NCBI RefSeq assembly: GCF_002699205.1
Contig: NZ_PABT01000014.1
Coordinates: 372,001 to 436,000, forward strand
Direction of reading: 5' to 3'
Source of the DNA: Allomuricauda sp.
GTDB lineage: Bacteria > Bacteroidota > Bacteroidia > Flavobacteriales > Flavobacteriaceae
Length of the DNA stretch: 64,000 bases
Each line of letters begins with the position of its first letter. Position 1 is the first letter of the stretch. The translations under genes were made by a program, and so were the position numbers. This document shows positions 61,118 to 64,000 of this stretch, piece by piece. A model generated the notes under the pieces. It made no database searches. It was not told where the DNA came from and saw only the letters and a list, made by a program, of their open reading frames with translations.

Positions 61118-61687
61118 ATGGGGAACACCTTACAAAAGACCAATAACCAGCTCGTTACCGCTTTTAAGAACAATGACCAGAAGGTAATGCAAGAGGTGTA
61201 TCAAAATATATTCCCGAAATTCAGGAGCCATGTTTTTAAAAACAATGGGGATGAGGCTCAGGCAAAGGATGTGTTCCAAGAATCCTTTATTTCTTGTTGG
61301 CGGAACGTCAAACTGGATAAACTTAAAGAAAACAGCAATCTGGAAGCCTATCTTTTTACCATAGCCAAAAACAAATGGACGGATCATTTACGTTCTGCCC
61401 ATTTTAAAAAAACGGTCTCTGATGATGGGGTCATTGCGATGCGGCCCAACAACGAAGACCAGTCGGATGAAGAAGAAGAGGAGGGCAAACTGGATGTACT
61501 ACGTGGGGCATTGAAACAATTGGGGACTTCTTGCAAAAAGCTTTTGATACAATTTTATTTTGAACGGAAGTCCATGGATGAAATAGCAAAGGATCTTCAA
61601 CTTGGCTCGGCATCGGTACGGAACAAAAAATACCGATGCATGGAAAAATTAAGGACATTGGCCATGGAAACAAAAAAAAATGGATAA
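61118..61687 (+). CDS. ECF-type RNA polymerase sigma factor
   Basis: 189 residues. Region 2: FRSHVFKNNGDEAQAKDVFQ, ESFISCWRN; region 4: LLIQFYFERKSMDEIAKDLQ, LGSASVRNKKYRCMEKLRTL (HTH). An acidic insert (NNEDQSDEEEEEG) separates them. It overlaps the next gene by eight bases, the usual coupling to an anti-sigma factor. Confidence 0.92.
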   Translation: MGNTLQKTNNQLVTAFKNNDQKVMQEVYQNIFPKFRSHVFKNNGDEAQAKDVFQESFISCWRNVKLDKLKENSNLEAYLFTIAKNKWTDHLRSAHFKKTVSDDGVIAMRPNNEDQSDEEEEEGKLDVLRGALKQLGTSCKKLLIQFYFERKSMDEIAKDLQLGSASVRNKKYRCMEKLRTLAMETKKNG

Positions 61688-62414
61688 GCACCAAAAATAC
61701 ATATCGCGGGAAGATCAAGAGGAATTCGAAAGAGTACTTCTAAACCAAATGGATGCTAAAGAAAAAGCTGTGTTCAATGACAAATTGAACAGCAATCCTG
61801 AGCTAAAAAAGCAGTTTCAGGAGTTTAAGGAACTGTTCTTGGCAATTGAGGAGGAAGGTCTCAGGAATTCGATGGCCACCTTCCACAACAGCCTTGAAGG
61901 TGCATCTGGTACAACGCCCGGCACAAGGCATAAATTCCATTGGTACCGAATAGCGGCAAGTATCGCCATATTGTTGTCAGTAGGTCTATGGTTTTTCAAC
62001 AAACAGGGTCCCAATGAGAAACTTTTTCAACGTTATTACTCTGTAGATCCCGGTCTTCCCACCGTTATGGGCAACAATGACAGTTATGAATTTTATGAGG
62101 CCATGGTTGATTATAAACAGGGTAATTACGAAGTAGCTATCGATAAATGGGAAAGGCTCTTGCTTACAAATCAGGATAGCGACACATTGAATTATTTTTT
62201 AGGAAGTGCTTATTTGGCACATGGGAACACCAACAAGGCCATTATTCTTTTTGAGAACACCTTGAACTCCAACGCACCAACTTTTAGTAAAGAAGCACAT
62301 TATTACATGGCTCTTGCGCTATTAAAAAACAACAATATCGAAGAAGCCATCAAACACCTGAAAATGGTTCCGGATGAAAAGAGTCAGGAGCTACTGCAAA
62401 AAATCCAAGAATGA
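61680..62414 (+). CDS. Anti-sigma-like membrane protein with TPR domain
   Basis: 244 residues. The cytosolic N-terminus (EEFERVLLNQMDAKEKAVFN, about 1-60) is anti-sigma-like; one membrane helix follows (WYRIAASIAILLSVGLWFF, about 84-102); the C-terminal part (120-240) has three TPR-like repeats (AMVDYKQGNYEVAIDKWERL, FLGSAYLAHGNTNKAIILFE, MALALLKNNNIEEAIKHLKM). The position after an ECF sigma gene and the overlap on both sides suggest it holds the sigma factor and senses through the periplasmic TPRs. Confidence 0.8.
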   Translation: MDKHQKYISREDQEEFERVLLNQMDAKEKAVFNDKLNSNPELKKQFQEFKELFLAIEEEGLRNSMATFHNSLEGASGTTPGTRHKFHWYRIAASIAILLSVGLWFFNKQGPNEKLFQRYYSVDPGLPTVMGNNDSYEFYEAMVDYKQGNYEVAIDKWERLLLTNQDSDTLNYFLGSAYLAHGNTNKAIILFENTLNSNAPTFSKEAHYYMALALLKNNNIEEAIKHLKMVPDEKSQELLQKIQE

Positions 62415-64000
62415 AATTCACGAAGTCGCATGCGTTGGTTTCCATACTGTGCATTGTACTGTTTTGCAGGGCAAACGCACAACAAGATGATGTCTTAGAT
62501 AAAATAGACAGCCTAATCGCCACCAATGACTTCGTTAACGCCCAATTGATCCTTGAAAGCGAAATGGACAATCCAAAAAGTCCATTATTGGGACAGCTGG
62601 TGTATCCATTGGGGAAGATAGAATTCTTACAAAATCCGGAAACTGATTTTGAAAAGGCCTTGGACTTGTATGCCCGGATAGATTCCAGAAAATTAAGAGA
62701 CACCATTGCATACGGGGCCAATTTAGGAATGGGAATCCTGTACATAGATCAAGGCACACCATCAAAAGCACAAAAATATTTAAGAGAAGCAAATAGTTTG
62801 GCCAAAGAATTGGGCGATATCCATCGAATGGTCGAATCTGAATTTCGTTTAAGTGAACTTGGCCTTAATACGGGAGATTTTGCATTATTGATTGCACACA
62901 CCGATAACGCTCTTGATCTAATAAAAAAAAACGACTCCGACAATTTTCCTTTAGCACCCAGAATATACAATTACAAAGGGGCCCTAATGCATTTTAATGC
63001 CAAACCTGACAGTGCCGATTACTATTTTGAAAAGGCCATCAATGCTTTGGACAAAACCGATAACGACCCAGAACAAACCGATTATCTTCCGGGTACCATC
63101 TACGGCAATTGGTTCATGGTTAAACAATCTGCAGGCAACTTTGATGAAGCCATGCGTTTCACACTAAAAACAATAAACCATTACAATGCTTTTTTGAACA
63201 AGACCAATAACCATCCCTTAACGGAAAAAGTGCACGGAAACCTCATTATCTCCTATAGAAATTTGGGAAGCCTGTATTCCGATTTGGGGGAGAAGGAAAA
63301 GGCAAAAAGAATTGCCATGTTAGGGTATAACCATGCAAAGAAATACTTCTTAAAAAACACGATACAGTATTTCGGTGCCGCCTTGATGGTTGGCGAATCA
63401 TTACTATACAATAATGACCTGGAAAAAGCGGAAATTTATCTGGAAGAAGCAAAAACCTCTTTAAACTCAATCAAAGGGGAAAATTATTCTTACCAAGCCA
63501 ACCTTTACGGAGTATTGGGAGACTTGGCTTATCAAAAAGGTAATTACCAAGAAGCCGTGGACTATTACCATAGAACGCTTCAAGCGTATAAAAACAGTAA
63601 TGGACAAGGATTCTCACAGAATGAGGTTTATGCCAATATCAACCTGGCCAAATCTTATTCAAATCTGAAGGAGTATGCTGAAGGCATTCGTACTATCAGC
63701 AAAACCCTTGCCGAGGTTATTGCCGTACATGGAATGGATAGTTATTTGGCAAATGAGGTACGAATAGCCAAAGTCAAGATAATTTTTGATCAAAAAGATT
63801 ATAAAGGCACTATTGAACTGAGCAATCAAATTTTGGACTCATACAAGAGCCGGTCGTTCAATAGTATAATTTCTGAGGAATTTTTTAGCCCAAACCAACT
63901 AAGCTTATTGCTTTATCTCACAAAGGCCCAATACGAAATCGATTCGGAAAAGACTTTTAAAAGTCTGGTCGAAGTTACCAAGGTTATAGAGAATGCGATT
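62411..64000 (+). CDS. Secreted TPR protein, N-terminal part (window ends inside)
   Basis: Starts at ATG 62411 (ATGA overlap with the anti-sigma-like gene) and is open for 530 codons to the window end. Signal peptide MKFTKSHALVSILCIVLFCR ending near ANAQ; then serial TPRs (GILYIDQGTPSKAQKYLREA, LSELGLNTGDFALLIAHTDN, YGVLGDLAYQKGNYQEAVDY, INLAKSYSNLKEYAEGIRTI). From memory, genes of this order in Bacteroidota often end in a CHAT caspase-like domain; the end is outside the window, so that cannot be seen. Probably the third component of the sigma/anti-sigma module. Confidence 0.8.
   Translation, partial: MKFTKSHALVSILCIVLFCRANAQQDDVLDKIDSLIATNDFVNAQLILESEMDNPKSPLLGQLVYPLGKIEFLQNPETDFEKALDLYARIDSRKLRDTIAYGANLGMGILYIDQGTPSKAQKYLREANSLAKELGDIHRMVESEFRLSELGLNTGDFALLIAHTDNALDLIKKNDSDNFPLAPRIYNYKGALMHFNAKPDSADYYFEKAINALDKTDNDPEQTDYLPGTIYGNWFMVKQSAGNFDEAMRFTLKTINHYNAFLNKTNNHPLTEKVHGNLIISYRNLGSLYSDLGEKEKAKRIAMLGYNHAKKYFLKNTIQYFGAALMVGESLLYNNDLEKAEIYLEEAKTSLNSIKGENYSYQANLYGVLGDLAYQKGNYQEAVDYYHRTLQAYKNSNGQGFSQNEVYANINLAKSYSNLKEYAEGIRTISKTLAEVIAVHGMDSYLANEVRIAKVKIIFDQKDYKGTIELSNQILDSYKSRSFNSIISEEFFSPNQLSLLLYLTKAQYEIDSEKTFKSLVEVTKVIENAI

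Overview
The window looks like the chromosome of a marine-type member of the Flavobacteriaceae (Bacteroidota). Evidence: two SusC/SusD-type outer-membrane loci, many lipoproteins with short lipoboxes, a fused CcsB-CcsA cytochrome c assembly protein, Bacteroidota-style promoters (TANNTTTG at -7) and AT-rich intergenic DNA. No species can be named from sequence alone.

Layout. (1) 1-710: the end of a SusD-like gene, a terminator and tRNA-Asn(GTT). (2) 665-14089: a 13.4 kb genomic island integrated into the 3' end of tRNA-Asn. It is bounded by a 46-bp direct repeat (45/46 identical) and carries a tyrosine integrase at its right end with matching TTTGCACGC double sites just inside both ends. Cargo: a small membrane protein, an S41 peptidase, a SIR2-like DUF4917 protein, a 133-bp-period noncoding repeat, a four-gene operon whose products all share one small unrecognised domain (the first fused to a HEPN nuclease-like protein), a divergent HTH protein, a full-length CcsBA gene, and an IS110-family element. 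The IS110 element splits a repeated sequence, which fixes its ends to the base and exposes a convincing bridge RNA. (3) 14.1-18.3 kb: decayed genes, a collagen-like lipoprotein and a LytS/LytTR two-component pair. (4) 18.4-36.1 kb: a secreted phosphoester/phosphonate-type acquisition locus with a sodium symporter, DUF5690 transporter, FAD oxidoreductase, phosphonatase-like HAD hydrolase, XRE-cupin regulator, SusC (interrupted by an in-frame TAA), SusD, two secreted alkaline-phosphatase-superfamily enzymes, a secreted metallo-beta-lactamase-fold protein, a class III PLP enzyme and a secreted metallophosphatase. (5) 36.2-54.7 kb: a sulfur/respiration regulon headed by a Crp/Fnr regulator: SulP, persulfide-dioxygenase-like MBL-rhodanese protein, rhodanese, HMA protein, haem lipoprotein, sterol-desaturase-like enzyme, cytochrome bd, sulfide:quinone reductase, a TolC/HlyD/RND pump and a split YeeE/YedE transporter. 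(6) 54.8-64 kb: a lone receiver protein, tRNA-Arg(CCT), an ArsR-permease pair, two orphan lipoproteins and an ECF sigma / anti-sigma-TPR / TPR cluster cut by the window end.

How the parts work together. The clearest new signal is in region 5. Seven palindromes of the form GTNAC-N4-GTNAC (plus one weak one) each lie exactly 36 bases (start to start) upstream of a Bacteroidota -7 box, and about 45-50 bases before most start codons. This is class II activator geometry and ties at least eight transcription units to one regulator, most simply the Crp/Fnr protein at 36275-36907. The second is the IS110 element, where both donor guides in a predicted RNA loop match the two element ends deduced independently from the interrupted repeat. 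The third is the HEPN-headed paralogue operon on the island, a candidate undescribed defence or conflict system.
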